Shown here: piece after piece, positions 8,416 through 17,497 of the stretch | How the letters are laid out: every line of letters begins with the position of its first letter | Position numbering within the stretch: the stretch's first letter is position 1 | DNA from: Ardenticatenales bacterium | GTDB lineage: Bacteria; Chloroflexota; Anaerolineae; Promineifilales; Promineifilaceae | DNA length: 64,000 nucleotides | Assembly: GCA_020634575.1 (NCBI GenBank) | Contig: JACKBM010000004.1 | Coordinates: forward strand, 1 to 64,000 | Direction of reading: 5' to 3' | Made by a program: the position numbers and the translations under genes | Notes under the pieces: model-generated | Database searches by the model: none | Told to the model about the DNA's origin: nothing | The model's input: the letters and a program-made list of their open reading frames with translations, nothing else

Positions 8416-9921
8416 ATGAACGTTCAAGTTGTCCAGGGTTCTATCCAATCTTTTGCCGCTGATACCATCATCGTCAATCTGTTCAGCGATGTGACGCACC
8501 CCAGTGGTGCCACCGGTGCGGTAGACGCCGCCCTGAACGGCGCCATCCAGGAGCTGATCGCCAATGGCGATGCCAGTGGCAAAAGTGGCGAGATTGTCAC
8601 CCTTTACCCGCGCGGCGCCATGCCCGCCAGGCGCGTCCTGGTCGTCGGCCTCGGCGACCGCGAGAAATTTGACCTGGAAACAGCCCGGCGCGCCGCCGGT
8701 CAGGCCTTCAAGAAAGCCCGCGCCGCCAAAGCTGAGCATGTCGCCACCATCGTCCATGGCGCCGGCGTCGGCAATCTGCCCGTTCAGGCCGCCGCTCAGG
8801 CCACGGTCGAAGGGTCGCTGCTGGCTGCTTACCGCTTCGCGGCCCAAAAGCAGAAAGAAGATGAACATGAAGTGACCCAGTTCAGCATCGTCGAATTTGA
8901 CGAGAGCAAGCTGGACGACATCCGCGCCGGCGCTAAACTGGCCGAAGCGATTGCCGCGGGTACCTCCCTCGCCCGTGACCTGGTCAACATGCCGCCCAAC
9001 GTCGCTACCCCAGTCAAAATGGCTGAGGTTGCCGAAGAGCTGGCCCGCGACCACAACTACGGCATCACCGTCGGCGATCGCAGCTGGGCCGAAGAGTTCA
9101 ACATGGGCGCTTTCCTGGCCGTTGCCAAGGGTGCCGGCGATGATCCCCGCTTCATTGTCCTGGAATACAACGGCGAGCGCACCGACCTGCCCACCGTCTG
9201 CCTGGTCGGCAAAGGTATCACCTTTGACACCGGCGGCATCTCCATCAAGCCGTCGGCCAACATGGGCGCGATGAAATCGGACATGGCCGGCGCCGCCGCC
9301 GTCCTGGGCACCATGCGCGCCATCGCCGACATGGCGTTGCCCCTGCGCGTCATCGGCATCACCCCCTGCACCGAGAACAAGCCGGACGCCATCGCCTACC
9401 GTCCCTCTGACATCATCACCGCCAGCAACGGCAAAACCATCGAGATCATTTCGACAGACGCTGAAGGGCGGATGGTTTTGGCCGATGCGCTGGTCTATGC
9501 GCAGCGCTACAACCCCAGCGCCGTCATCGACCTGGCCACACTCACAGGCGCTGTCGTGGTCGCCCTGGGCAGCAGCGTCGCCGCCGGCATCTTCTGCAAC
9601 GATGATGGCCTCAGCGACGAGCTAATCGCCGCCGGCACCGACGTCTACGAACGGCTCTGGCGCCTGCCGCTTTACCAGGATTACCGCGAGACAATCAACA
9701 CACCGGTCGCCGACATGAAAAATAGTGGCGGCCGCGTGGGTGGCGTCGGCACCTCCGCCGTCTTCCTGCAAGAGTTTACCGACTACAACTGGGCGCACCT
9801 GGACATTGCCGGGATGGCGATGTCGGAGAAGGAGGGGGCGTATGTACCGGCCGGTGCCACCGGCTACGGCGTCCGCCTGCTCACCCAATTCCTGCTGAAC
9901 CGCGCCGCGCATACCCCCTAA
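8416..9921 (+). CDS. pepA: Leucyl aminopeptidase (M17)
   Basis: A 501-residue cytosolic aminopeptidase that removes N-terminal residues from peptides using two metal ions. The M17 signature appears as STDAEGRMVLADAL (canonical NTDAEGRL), and the metal and active-site Lys region as GKGITFDTGG. The N-terminal regulatory domain and C-terminal catalytic domain are both full length. I chose the ATG at 8416, since GGTGAGGAG lies just before it; a GTG at 8404 is inside that site. The palindromic promoter at 8291-8334 is its likely control. Confidence 0.95.
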   Translation: MNVQVVQGSIQSFAADTIIVNLFSDVTHPSGATGAVDAALNGAIQELIANGDASGKSGEIVTLYPRGAMPARRVLVVGLGDREKFDLETARRAAGQAFKKARAAKAEHVATIVHGAGVGNLPVQAAAQATVEGSLLAAYRFAAQKQKEDEHEVTQFSIVEFDESKLDDIRAGAKLAEAIAAGTSLARDLVNMPPNVATPVKMAEVAEELARDHNYGITVGDRSWAEEFNMGAFLAVAKGAGDDPRFIVLEYNGERTDLPTVCLVGKGITFDTGGISIKPSANMGAMKSDMAGAAAVLGTMRAIADMALPLRVIGITPCTENKPDAIAYRPSDIITASNGKTIEIISTDAEGRMVLADALVYAQRYNPSAVIDLATLTGAVVVALGSSVAAGIFCNDDGLSDELIAAGTDVYERLWRLPLYQDYRETINTPVADMKNSGGRVGGVGTSAVFLQEFTDYNWAHLDIAGMAMSEKEGAYVPAGATGYGVRLLTQFLLNRAAHTP

Positions 9922-9937
9922 AAAACGGTCCGCGCGT

Positions 9938-9996
9938 ACCTCCGGGAGGCCCAGTAGGCGATCATCTCGCCAACATCGGTAGGGCCTCCCGGAGGT
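9938..9996. terminator. Inverted repeat after pepA
   Basis: Perfect 15-base arms (ACCTCCGGGAGGCCC at 9938-9952, complement 9982-9996) flank a 29-base loop, and GCGCG tracts extend the stem. There is no T-run, so it is either a terminator of another type or a dispersed repeat. Confidence 0.45.
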
Positions 9997-10091
9997 TAGG
10001 CGCGCACACGTTTGCTACACTCAACGTCGCTCAACCCCTTTTTCCGCCACGACTTTCTCGTTTCCTTTCCTTTTTCGCGGTTTCTGAGCCG

Positions 10092-10100
10092 TGTTATAAT
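10092..10100 (+). promoter_or_regulatory. Extended -10 promoter for the carboxylate-amine ligase
   Basis: TGTTATAAT at 10092-10100 matches an extended -10 (TGnTATAAT). No clear -35 is visible. It lies 41 bases before the ATG at 10142, which is preceded by GAGGAG. Confidence 0.5.
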
Positions 10101-10141
10101 CCGCCGAGCCTAACGTCAGACTCAATTGAGGAGAAAACTGC

Positions 10142-11305
10142 ATGCCGATCCCGACTCCCCCGCTGACCCTTGGTATTGAAGAAGAGTATCAAATCATTAA
10201 TCCCAAAACGCATAATTTGTATGCGTATATCTCCCACCTCCTGAGCCAGGATGAGGAAGAGCCGGAAAGGATCAATATCAAGCCTGAATTTATGCAATCT
10301 CAGGTTGAGGTTGGCAGTCACATCTGCCAGAATGTGCAGGAAATTCGGGGGGAGCTGGTCCGCTTGCGCCGCCAGGTTGTGCAGATGGCGGAGCGGAATG
10401 GGTTGGCCATTGCCGCCGCCTCAACGCACCCATTCGGCCGGTGGGAAGAGCAATCCATCACCGAAGGCGTCCGCTACCGCGAACTGCTGGATGATATGCA
10501 GGGGCTGGCCCGTCAACTGCTCATTTTTGGCATGCATGTCCATGTCGGCTTCGGCCACGAGAACAATCCTGAACTCAAGAATTTGATGATCGAGATCATG
10601 AATCAATCTCGGTACTTCATCCCCCACCTGTTGGCTCTCTCCACCAGCTCCCCTTTCTGGCATGGCACCAACACCGGCCTGAAATCGTACCGCAGCGTCA
10701 TCTTTGAGATGCTGCCCCGTACCGGTATCCCGCACTCGTTTGACTCCTGGGCCGAATACGTCGGCTTCACCAAAACGATGGACGCCGTCGGCGCCTTTGG
10801 CAAGCGCGACAAAGTGGCCAAGATTTGGTGGGATATCCGGCCGCACCCCGTCTTTGACACGATGGAGTTCCGCATCGCCGACATCTGCACCTCTCTGGAT
10901 GATGCCGTCTGTCTGGCAGGTCTATTCCAGGCGATCTGTGCCAAGCTCATCAAGCTGCGCCGTCACAACATGGCCTGGCGTCACTACCGCCATATGCACA
11001 TCTCCGAAAATAAATGGCGGGCGGTCCGTTTTGGCATTAATGGGGAATTGATTGACTTTGGCCGCGAGGAATCGGTACCTTTCCCGGTGCTGGCCGAGGA
11101 GCTGCTGGAGTTTGTCGACGACGTACTGGATGAGTTGGGTAGCCGCCAGGAAGTAGAGCACGTCCGCACGATTCTCGAGCGCGGCACCAGCGCCGACCGC
11201 CAGATCGCGACCTACGAAGCCAATGGCGGCGACGATAATCGGGAAGCAGCGCTTAATGCCGTCGTCGATTTCCTGATCGCGGAGACGAAAGCCGGTTTGT
11301 CCTAG
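10142..11305 (+). CDS. Carboxylate-amine ligase, GCS2 family (YbdK-like)
   Basis: A 387-residue member of the glutamate-cysteine ligase family 2, which joins a carboxylate (often glutamate) to an amine with ATP. The N-terminus LGIEEEYQ and the central GMHVHVGF are the family's metal and substrate-binding signatures. Bacterial members (YbdK) have weak glutamate-cysteine ligase activity and uncertain true substrate. GAGGAG precedes the ATG. The gene converges on and overlaps by four bases the membrane protein gene at 11302-11880. Confidence 0.9.
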   Translation: MPIPTPPLTLGIEEEYQIINPKTHNLYAYISHLLSQDEEEPERINIKPEFMQSQVEVGSHICQNVQEIRGELVRLRRQVVQMAERNGLAIAAASTHPFGRWEEQSITEGVRYRELLDDMQGLARQLLIFGMHVHVGFGHENNPELKNLMIEIMNQSRYFIPHLLALSTSSPFWHGTNTGLKSYRSVIFEMLPRTGIPHSFDSWAEYVGFTKTMDAVGAFGKRDKVAKIWWDIRPHPVFDTMEFRIADICTSLDDAVCLAGLFQAICAKLIKLRRHNMAWRHYRHMHISENKWRAVRFGINGELIDFGREESVPFPVLAEELLEFVDDVLDELGSRQEVEHVRTILERGTSADRQIATYEANGGDDNREAALNAVVDFLIAETKAGLS

Positions 11306-11880
11306 AGGCTGACCTGGGTCAACCCTCTCTTCTCAACCAGATAGCGCGTGATGATCGCAACATTCTCTTCGTTGCTGCCGTAATCCAGCATCGTCGCCTT
11401 CATGACCGGCCGGCTTTCTACAGTAATAAGCTGTTGGCCGGTCTCAGGTGTGCTGATGGTAAAGCTGATTCTGTCTCCCCAGCTCTTCCACGTACGCTCT
11501 TTGGTGGCAACCAGAACGGTGTCGCTGGATAGATCTGGATCAAAGGCAGTACCGGGCACCTGGCTAATAGCATCCTGGCACAGTTGTCTGGCATCAGCTC
11601 CATTGCCCGAAAACTTGAAGCTGGCGCTGTGTTGTACCTGGGTATTGCGCGTCTGCGTCAGATGCACGCCGCCCAAAAGCAGGGTCATCAGGCCGCCAAA
11701 AGCCATACCGGCAAAACAGCCCCCGAACAAACCAGCTAACGCCCCCGTTACAGCGCCATTGCCATAGCCCATCACTTCACCGGTCAAGCCCCCAATCAGG
11801 GCCAGAAGCAGTGCCGCCACAATACCAAATGGCAAAGAGAAAATGACAAACAGCTTGAGGAGAAATCGAGCAATTTTCAC
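11302..11880 (-). CDS. Membrane protein of unknown function
   Basis: A 192-residue protein with two or more N-terminal membrane segments rich in Gly and Ala (about residues 8-32 and 42-72) and a soluble C-terminal half with alternating beta pattern. I do not recognise a family. It lies 15 bases downstream of the YtcJ-like amidohydrolase start-to-stop unit on the same strand and probably shares its transcript. Its stop overlaps that of the convergent carboxylate-amine ligase. Confidence 0.65.
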   Translation of the reverse strand: MKIARFLLKLFVIFSLPFGIVAALLLALIGGLTGEVMGYGNGAVTGALAGLFGGCFAGMAFGGLMTLLLGGVHLTQTRNTQVQHSASFKFSGNGADARQLCQDAISQVPGTAFDPDLSSDTVLVATKERTWKSWGDRISFTISTPETGQQLITVESRPVMKATMLDYGSNEENVAIITRYLVEKRGLTQVSL

Positions 11881-11895
11881 GATGACTAGCTAAAT

Positions 11896-13500
11896 CTACC
11901 AGGTCCGGTAACGGACCTTACCCCCGACAATGGTCCCGGCAATCTTCGTCTCTTTCAGCTCATCGTGGCTGACCTCAAAAATGTTGCGGTCATAGATGGT
12001 GATGTCGGCCAGCTTCCCAGGCGTCAGGCTGCCCTGGCGCACTTCCTGGCTGCAGGTGATCGCCGGCCCCATCGTAAAGGCGTGGATCGTCTCCGCCATC
12101 GTCAGCTTCTGCTCACCATACCAGCCATCAGGCCCGCCGCTGCCGTCCAGTCGTTGCCGGGTGACGGCGGCATGGATGCCGTAAAGCGGCTCAATCGGCT
12201 CAACCGGGCTGTCGGAGCCGAAGGCGAGGACGGCGCCGCTATCGAGCATCGTTCGCCAGGCGTAGCTGTATTTGGAGCGGTCGCCCCAATTTTTCTCGGC
12301 CATGAACATATCTGAGACGCAATGAATGGGTTGCATGGAGGCGATGACGTTGAGCTGGGCCAGCCGATTGAGGTCATCTGCATGCAAGACCTGGACGTGC
12401 TCGATGCGGTGGCGCAGCTTGCGGGGGCTTTCGCCGCGGGCCGCTTCTTCACCGCGCACCGCCTCATACACGTCCAAAATGTCATGGTTGGCCTTGTCGC
12501 CAATGGCGTGGACGGTGACGCTCAGCCCGTTGGCGCTGGCTTTGCTGCTAATGGCCATCATCTCTTCTTTGTCCGTCACCGCAATGCCGTAATTGTTCGG
12601 CTCACCTTCATACGGCGCGATCATGAGCGCCGTACGCGGTCCCAAAGCGCCGTCGGCGAAGATCTTGATGCCGCCAATGCGCAGCCAGTCGTCGCCAAAG
12701 CCGCTTTGCAGCCCGACGCCAATCGCATAATCCAGCCGGGCCTGGGGGATGTTCTTGACCATCCGCAGCCCCAGTTCGCCATTCTGGTGCAAGGACTGCA
12801 GCGCCAGGAAACAATCCCGGTCATCAAAATCATGCAGGCCGATGAGGCCGCCTTCCCAACATTTCTGCTGGGCCACCCGCATCATATCAGCCAGTTCGGC
12901 GGTCGTCGGGTTGGGGACGATGTTGCGCACCATGTGGACGCCGGTCTCAAAGAGGATGCCGGTCGCCTTCCCCGCCGCGTCCCGCACAATCTGGCCGCCA
13001 TCAGGATCCGGCGTACTGTCGGTGATACCTGCCTGGCGCAGGGCCAGGCTGTTGGCCCAGGCGGCATGGCCGCTTTTGTCCGGGAAAATCATCGGGTGCT
13101 GCGTGCTAATTTCGTCCAGCATGGCCGCCGTCGGAAACTCCCCATCCGGCATGATGGCCAGCGTCCAGCCCCGGCCCAGAACCCATTTGCCCGGCTCAAT
13201 CTGGTCGACGCGGGCCCGAATCAGCGCCAGCGCCTCATCCAGCGAAGTCACATTCATCAGCTCGACCTGGGACAGCCCCTTGGCGTAATAGCTAAAATGA
13301 ACATGGGCATCAACCAGACCTGGCGTCACACAGCGCCCGTCCAGATCGATCTCCTCACCGCCCAGCGACTTCACCATATCATCGCTGCCAACAGCGATAA
13401 TCTCATCCCCGCGCAGGGCGATGGCGCTGGCCACCGGCCGGTTCGGATCCATCGTATAAACCTGCCCATTCAACAAAACCAGGGTCGCTATGCCAGACAT
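11896..13500 (-). CDS. Amidohydrolase family protein (YtcJ-like)
   Basis: A 534-residue metal-dependent hydrolase of the amidohydrolase 3 group. The HxH metal motif appears as VDAHVHF after PGLVDAH; a later HAIGDKAN and HRIEHVQ supply further metal ligands, and FGSDSPV the catalytic Asp. These enzymes hydrolyse amide or related bonds in small molecules; the substrate is unknown. It is full length with the beta-sandwich parts at both ends (ATLVLLNGQVYTMD, GKLADITIYD). The ATG at 13500 has GGAGGAAAT just upstream. Confidence 0.9.
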   Translation of the reverse strand: MSGIATLVLLNGQVYTMDPNRPVASAIALRGDEIIAVGSDDMVKSLGGEEIDLDGRCVTPGLVDAHVHFSYYAKGLSQVELMNVTSLDEALALIRARVDQIEPGKWVLGRGWTLAIMPDGEFPTAAMLDEISTQHPMIFPDKSGHAAWANSLALRQAGITDSTPDPDGGQIVRDAAGKATGILFETGVHMVRNIVPNPTTAELADMMRVAQQKCWEGGLIGLHDFDDRDCFLALQSLHQNGELGLRMVKNIPQARLDYAIGVGLQSGFGDDWLRIGGIKIFADGALGPRTALMIAPYEGEPNNYGIAVTDKEEMMAISSKASANGLSVTVHAIGDKANHDILDVYEAVRGEEAARGESPRKLRHRIEHVQVLHADDLNRLAQLNVIASMQPIHCVSDMFMAEKNWGDRSKYSYAWRTMLDSGAVLAFGSDSPVEPIEPLYGIHAAVTRQRLDGSGGPDGWYGEQKLTMAETIHAFTMGPAITCSQEVRQGSLTPGKLADITIYDRNIFEVSHDELKETKIAGTIVGGKVRYRTW

Positions 13501-13518
13501 ATTTCCTCCGGGGAAGAG

Positions 13519-13703
13519 TGGCCACGGATTAGCACGGATTTACACTGATTGTTTTTGCCGCAGATTTCGCAGATTAGGGGATTGATGGCTTCGCGACTCT
13601 TGGCTCACATCGCGCATATAGTCGGAATCGCGAGAACCAAAATCTACGAAATCTGCGCAATCTGCGGCAAAAGATTCAAAAAATCCGTGTTAATCCGTGG
13701 CCA
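13519..13703. repeat. Nested inverted-repeat element
   Basis: Outer arms of 23 bases with one mismatch (TGGCCACGGATTAGCACGG start, 13519-13541; 13681-13703) enclose inner arms of the GCCGCAGATT family (13553-13574 and 13651-13672, one mismatch). The core has a small inverted TCGCG segment. It fills the gap between two minus-strand genes. The outer arm alone recurs at 30307-30329. Confidence 0.8.
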
Positions 13704-13709
13704 AAATTC

Positions 13710-14900
13710 TTAGCCTTGAATATAACGCAAACTCAACTGGGGCGTGCTCAAATACTCGTTGCCCTCGGGCCGCACGACGACGTCCTCTTCCAGGCTCATG
13801 ATACCCCGCCCCTCGACCACCACATGCAGTTCGAGCGTAAATACATTGCCGACTTCCACCGGCAAATCACAGACACCGGCATACCGCTCCCAGCGCGGCC
13901 CCAGCACCGTGGCCCCATCGTGGGCCGTCCGCCCCAGCAAATGGCCAAAGGCATGCATATATTCCGGATAGCCGTTGTCGACGATGAAATCGCGGGCCAC
14001 TTCATCCACCTGCCAGGCCGGCACGCCCACCTTGAGCGCCCCCTCCCCCGCAATGATGGCCCCTTTCACGACCGCAAAAGCGCGTTGCACATCCGGCGGC
14101 GCTTCAGTCTCGCCCTCAGCCAGCACATACCACATCCGCTGCAAGTCCGAGCAATAATCGTCCAGTTTGACACCCAGATCCATGTGCAGCAGATGGCCTG
14201 CTTCCAGGGCGACATCCCCCGGTGCCGCGTGGCCTACAGCAGAGTGCGGCCCACAAGTCACAATCGGGTTGAATGGTTTGGGCCAGGCATAGCCCATGCC
14301 GCGGGCCTCAATCCGTTCGTGGACAAAAGCGGCGATCTCCCGCTGCGTCATCCCCGGCCGGACAAACGCCTCAACCTCGTCAAACAGCTTCTCCGTTTCC
14401 CGCACTGCCGCGCGCATCCGCTCCACTTCAGCCGGGCTCTTGCGCCCGCGCAGGGCGGCAATAACCCGCTCCGCCGAGATGAAGCGGCCGGCATACGGCG
14501 TATCGGCAAAGATGGCGAGCAGCGCCTGGTACATGCCGTGGCTCAGCCCGTCCGCAGCCACATCGGCAGCGGAATAGTTGATGGCGATCTGGCGCGGATT
14601 GAGCCGGCTCACAGCCTCGCGCAGCGGCCCACCAATGCCCTCATCGTAGCCGATCACCTCGTCGTATAGCCCCTGCGCTTCAACGTTGGCGCCATCAAAG
14701 CGGCCGACAACGGCGACCTTCGCCCCATCCCGGCCCAGCAAAAAAGCTGATTTCCAGGTGAAATCAAGGCCGGAAATCAGTTCCAGGGCCGGGTCTGGGG
14801 CCATGGTCGTCTCGCGCACGAAGGTGAGCCAGAGGTCAATATCCAGTTCGTTGAGGATCTCAATTGCCTGGGTGATTTTTTCCTGGGTTAATGTGTTCAT
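13710..14900 (-). CDS. M24 family metallopeptidase (Xaa-Pro type)
   Basis: A 396-residue pita-bread-fold peptidase. The metal ligands are visible in order: HMDLGV and DYCSDLQR (two Asp), HAFGHLLG (His), ELHV (Glu) and SLEEDVVV (Glu). An N-terminal creatinase-like domain (about 1-150) precedes the catalytic domain, as in prolidase and Xaa-Pro aminopeptidases that cleave bonds before proline. Its start overlaps the methionine aminopeptidase stop by four bases (ATGA), so the two are translationally coupled. Confidence 0.9.
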   Translation of the reverse strand: MNTLTQEKITQAIEILNELDIDLWLTFVRETTMAPDPALELISGLDFTWKSAFLLGRDGAKVAVVGRFDGANVEAQGLYDEVIGYDEGIGGPLREAVSRLNPRQIAINYSAADVAADGLSHGMYQALLAIFADTPYAGRFISAERVIAALRGRKSPAEVERMRAAVRETEKLFDEVEAFVRPGMTQREIAAFVHERIEARGMGYAWPKPFNPIVTCGPHSAVGHAAPGDVALEAGHLLHMDLGVKLDDYCSDLQRMWYVLAEGETEAPPDVQRAFAVVKGAIIAGEGALKVGVPAWQVDEVARDFIVDNGYPEYMHAFGHLLGRTAHDGATVLGPRWERYAGVCDLPVEVGNVFTLELHVVVEGRGIMSLEEDVVVRPEGNEYLSTPQLSLRYIQG

Positions 14901-15703
14901 AATACTGAGAGTAACTGTGGGCCGTCTGTGGTGATGGCGATTGTATGTTCAAACTGGGCTGAGAGCGAATGGTCGAACGTGACAACGGTCCAGCCATCTT
15001 TAAGCAGTAACCAGTCGGGCGCGCCAACATTGATCATCGGTTCAATGGTGAAAACCATGCCGGGACGCAGGCGGGGACCCTGACCGGCCGGTCCCCAATG
15101 CGGTACCGACAGCCCTTCATGCAACTCCTCACCAATGCCATGCCCACCCCAATCCCGGGCCACACTGTAGCCGTTGGCCTGGGCATGTTCCTCAATAGCC
15201 GCGCCGATATCCGACAACCTGCGCCCCACCTGGGCCGTTTGAATCCCCACATGCAGACATTCCTCGGCCACCTTGAGCAGCCGGGCTGTCGCCGGCGCCA
15301 CCTCGCCCACCGGGAAGGTCACGCAGGCGTCGCCGCAATAACCTTCATAACGCAGGCCAATGTCAATGCCGACGATGTCGCCCTCATTCAACTGGCGCCC
15401 GTCCGGCAAACCGTGGCAGATCTCCTGGTTGACCGACGCGCAAATAACGCCTGGGAACGGCGGCTGGGTCGGCGGATTGCCCTGATATCCCTTGTAGAGC
15501 GGCTTCGCTCCCTTGGCCAGCAGAAACTCCGTCGCCGCCGCATCAATCTCAAACAAATGGACACCTGGCTTGATCAGCGGCTCAATGTGAGCAAACGTCT
15601 GCGCCACCAGCCGCCCCGCCTCCCGCAGAATCGCGATCTCCCGCGCACTGCGCAGCTCCACCTGTCTCCTCTTCTTACGCCGGAATAGGCCTTTACGGGT
15701 CAC
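14897..15703 (-). CDS. map: Methionine aminopeptidase, type I
   Basis: A 268-residue enzyme that removes the initiator Met from nascent proteins. Ligands for the two metals are seen as GIDIGL, GDACVTFPVG, GHGIGEELHEG and TIEPM, with a final EHTIAIT. It carries a basic N-terminal leader (TRKGLFRRKKRRQ). It is downstream of parB and upstream of the M24 peptidase, with which it overlaps. A 32-base palindrome sits in the 46-base gap to parB. Confidence 0.95.
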   Translation of the reverse strand: MTRKGLFRRKKRRQVELRSAREIAILREAGRLVAQTFAHIEPLIKPGVHLFEIDAAATEFLLAKGAKPLYKGYQGNPPTQPPFPGVICASVNQEICHGLPDGRQLNEGDIVGIDIGLRYEGYCGDACVTFPVGEVAPATARLLKVAEECLHVGIQTAQVGRRLSDIGAAIEEHAQANGYSVARDWGGHGIGEELHEGLSVPHWGPAGQGPRLRPGMVFTIEPMINVGAPDWLLLKDGWTVVTFDHSLSAQFEHTIAITTDGPQLLSVL

Positions 15704-15723
15704 GGGGGTCTTCCTCTACTAAC

Positions 15724-15755
15724 AGCTAATAGCTAACAGCTGTTAGCTATTAGCT
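15724..15755. repeat. Perfect 32-bp AGCTAAC-type palindrome
   Basis: A perfect palindrome with half-site AGCTAATAGCTAACAG. It is built from the same heptameric units as 3254-3280. It overlaps the 3' end of parB: the parB stop codon (15750-15752) and its final Asn-Ser codons lie at its edge. It may act as a terminator or processing hairpin between parB and map. Confidence 0.8.
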
Positions 15756-16718
15756 ATTAGGGACTATCGTCTCAAATATATGCTGCAACTCTTCATCCGA
15801 AAAATAATGGATGACCAGCTTGCCGCCTTTGCCATCCGCGCCAGGCTGAAGGCTGACCTTGGTGCCGAGCGATTCCCGGAACTGTTTCTGCAGATCGCGC
15901 ATTTCCGGTGAGAGTCGTGGCATGGCCGCCGCGCGCCGATTGGCTTCCTGGTTACCCAGCAGGTTCTGCACGTGTGCGGCAGTCTGTTCAGCCGTCCAAG
16001 CGTGTTTGGCTATTTGCTTAATTACATCCAGCTGCATCTTCTCAGTCGGCAGAGATACAAGGGCGCGAACATACGCTTCCGTCTGGCGCACATTCCAGCC
16101 CCAGCGCAAAAGCTGGATGAGAAAATCGAGCTGCACCTTCTCGGTAGGCAACGAGACCAACGTCCGGGCATGACCGCCGCTGATCTGGCCATCGACCACA
16201 GCCTCCTGAATGGCCTCAGGCAGGGTCAGCAGACGCACCGCGTTGGCGATGGCCGGCCGGCTCTTGCCCATCCGCTGAGCCACCTGCTCCTGGGTGAGGC
16301 CAAACTCATCCATGAGCTGGCGATAAGCAACGGCCTCTTCAACTGCATTAAGGTCCGCCCGCTGCACATTTTCAATGATGGCCAGCTCCAGCATATCCTG
16401 GGCGGTCGCTTCCTTGACCACGACCGGTACCATCTCGACACCGGCCCGCTGGCAGGCGCGCCAACGACGTTCGCCGGCAATCAGGAAATATTTGCCCGGC
16501 TCATACTCATTGACGATCAGCGGCTGAATGAGGCCATGCTCCCGAATGGAGGCCGCCAACTCTTCCAGCTTCTCTTCGTCCATATGGCTGCGCGGCTGGT
16601 GCGGGTTGGGCGAAATCGCCGTAACCGCTATCGTCTTCAGCCCCGCTGTGTCCAGCGGCATATTGGATTCGGGGATCAGGGCGCTCAAGCCCTTGCCCAG
16701 GCCACGTCGCTTTGTCAT
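15750..16718 (-). CDS. parB: ParB/Spo0J chromosome partitioning protein
   Basis: A 322-residue centromere-binding CTPase clamp. The N-terminal domain has the CTP-binding motifs GERRWRA (82-88) and ENVQR (116-120); the middle HTH region follows (LTQEQVAQRMGKSRPAIAN, 141-159). Residues 187-219 and 220-252 are a tandem duplication, each starting LVSLPTEK(V/M)QLD, which I do not expect in standard ParB. A C-terminal dimerisation region follows. It overlaps parA by four bases and is co-transcribed with it. Its last two residues (Asn-Ser) are encoded by the neighbouring palindromic repeat. Confidence 0.92.
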   Translation of the reverse strand: MTKRRGLGKGLSALIPESNMPLDTAGLKTIAVTAISPNPHQPRSHMDEEKLEELAASIREHGLIQPLIVNEYEPGKYFLIAGERRWRACQRAGVEMVPVVVKEATAQDMLELAIIENVQRADLNAVEEAVAYRQLMDEFGLTQEQVAQRMGKSRPAIANAVRLLTLPEAIQEAVVDGQISGGHARTLVSLPTEKVQLDFLIQLLRWGWNVRQTEAYVRALVSLPTEKMQLDVIKQIAKHAWTAEQTAAHVQNLLGNQEANRRAAAMPRLSPEMRDLQKQFRESLGTKVSLQPGADGKGGKLVIHYFSDEELQHIFETIVPNS

Positions 16719-17497
16719 GCTTTTTTACCTTGGGTATCGCCCTGCACAAGCTCGGCGGTCAGCACCTTGTACGCCATCGCCCCGGGAGACGTGGGCGCAT
16801 ACAGGTTAATGGGCTGGCCGAAACTGGGCGCCTCGCTCAGGCGCACATTACGCGGAATGATGGCCCGGAACACCTTGCCAGGAAAATGTTGCCGTACCTC
16901 TTCAACGACCTGCCGGCTCAGATTGGTCCGGCTGTCATACATTGTCATGATCAGACCGCGAATCTGTAGTTTCGGCGACAGATGGCGCCGCACCAGGTCA
17001 ATGGTTTGCATGAGCTGAGAAAGCCCTTCCAGGGCCAGATATTCACACTGCACCGGAATCAGCACGCCATTGCCGGCCGCCGCCAGCGCATTGATCGTCA
17101 ACAGGCTGAGGCTTGGCGGGCAATCAATCAGGATGTAGTCGTAGCTTTCGTGCAACTCCTGTAGCGCCTTCTCCAGCCGGTATTCGCGCGCCATTTCGCC
17201 GACCAGCTCAACTTCCGCGCCAGCCAGGTTCGGGCTGGCCGGCAACAGATCCACGCCAGACTCCGCGTGGCGGCGAATGGCTTCGCCGGGCCGGCACTCC
17301 TGCATCAACACATCGTAGGTTGATGGGCTCATTTGATATTTGTCAAAACCAAAACCGGAGGTGGCATTGCTCTGGGGATCCATATCGACAACCAGCACAC
17401 GCCGGCCGGTCTGGACCAGATAGGCAGCCAGGTTGACAACGCTTGTTGTCTTCCCGACGCCTCCTTTTTGATTGACAATGGCATAAATCTTATTCAT
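16715..17497 (-). CDS. parA: ParA/Soj chromosome partitioning ATPase
   Basis: A 260-residue deviant Walker A ATPase (KGGVGKTTS near residues 11-19, with the signature first Lys) that drives segregation together with ParB. Walker B is seen as YILIDCPPSL. I chose ATG 17497, giving an N-terminus MNKIYAIVNQKGG, over a TTG at 17512. The start overlaps the stop of the PfkB kinase gene (17490), and the stop overlaps the parB start. Confidence 0.95.
   Translation of the reverse strand: MNKIYAIVNQKGGVGKTTSVVNLAAYLVQTGRRVLVVDMDPQSNATSGFGFDKYQMSPSTYDVLMQECRPGEAIRRHAESGVDLLPASPNLAGAEVELVGEMAREYRLEKALQELHESYDYILIDCPPSLSLLTINALAAAGNGVLIPVQCEYLALEGLSQLMQTIDLVRRHLSPKLQIRGLIMTMYDSRTNLSRQVVEEVRQHFPGKVFRAIIPRNVRLSEAPSFGQPINLYAPTSPGAMAYKVLTAELVQGDTQGKKA

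Noticed and set aside
15724..15755. A parS centromere site, since it lies next to parAB.
   Set aside because: The palindrome is AGCTAAC-based and does not match the TGTTTCACGTGAAACA type of parS; the same units occur at 3254-3280 away from parAB.
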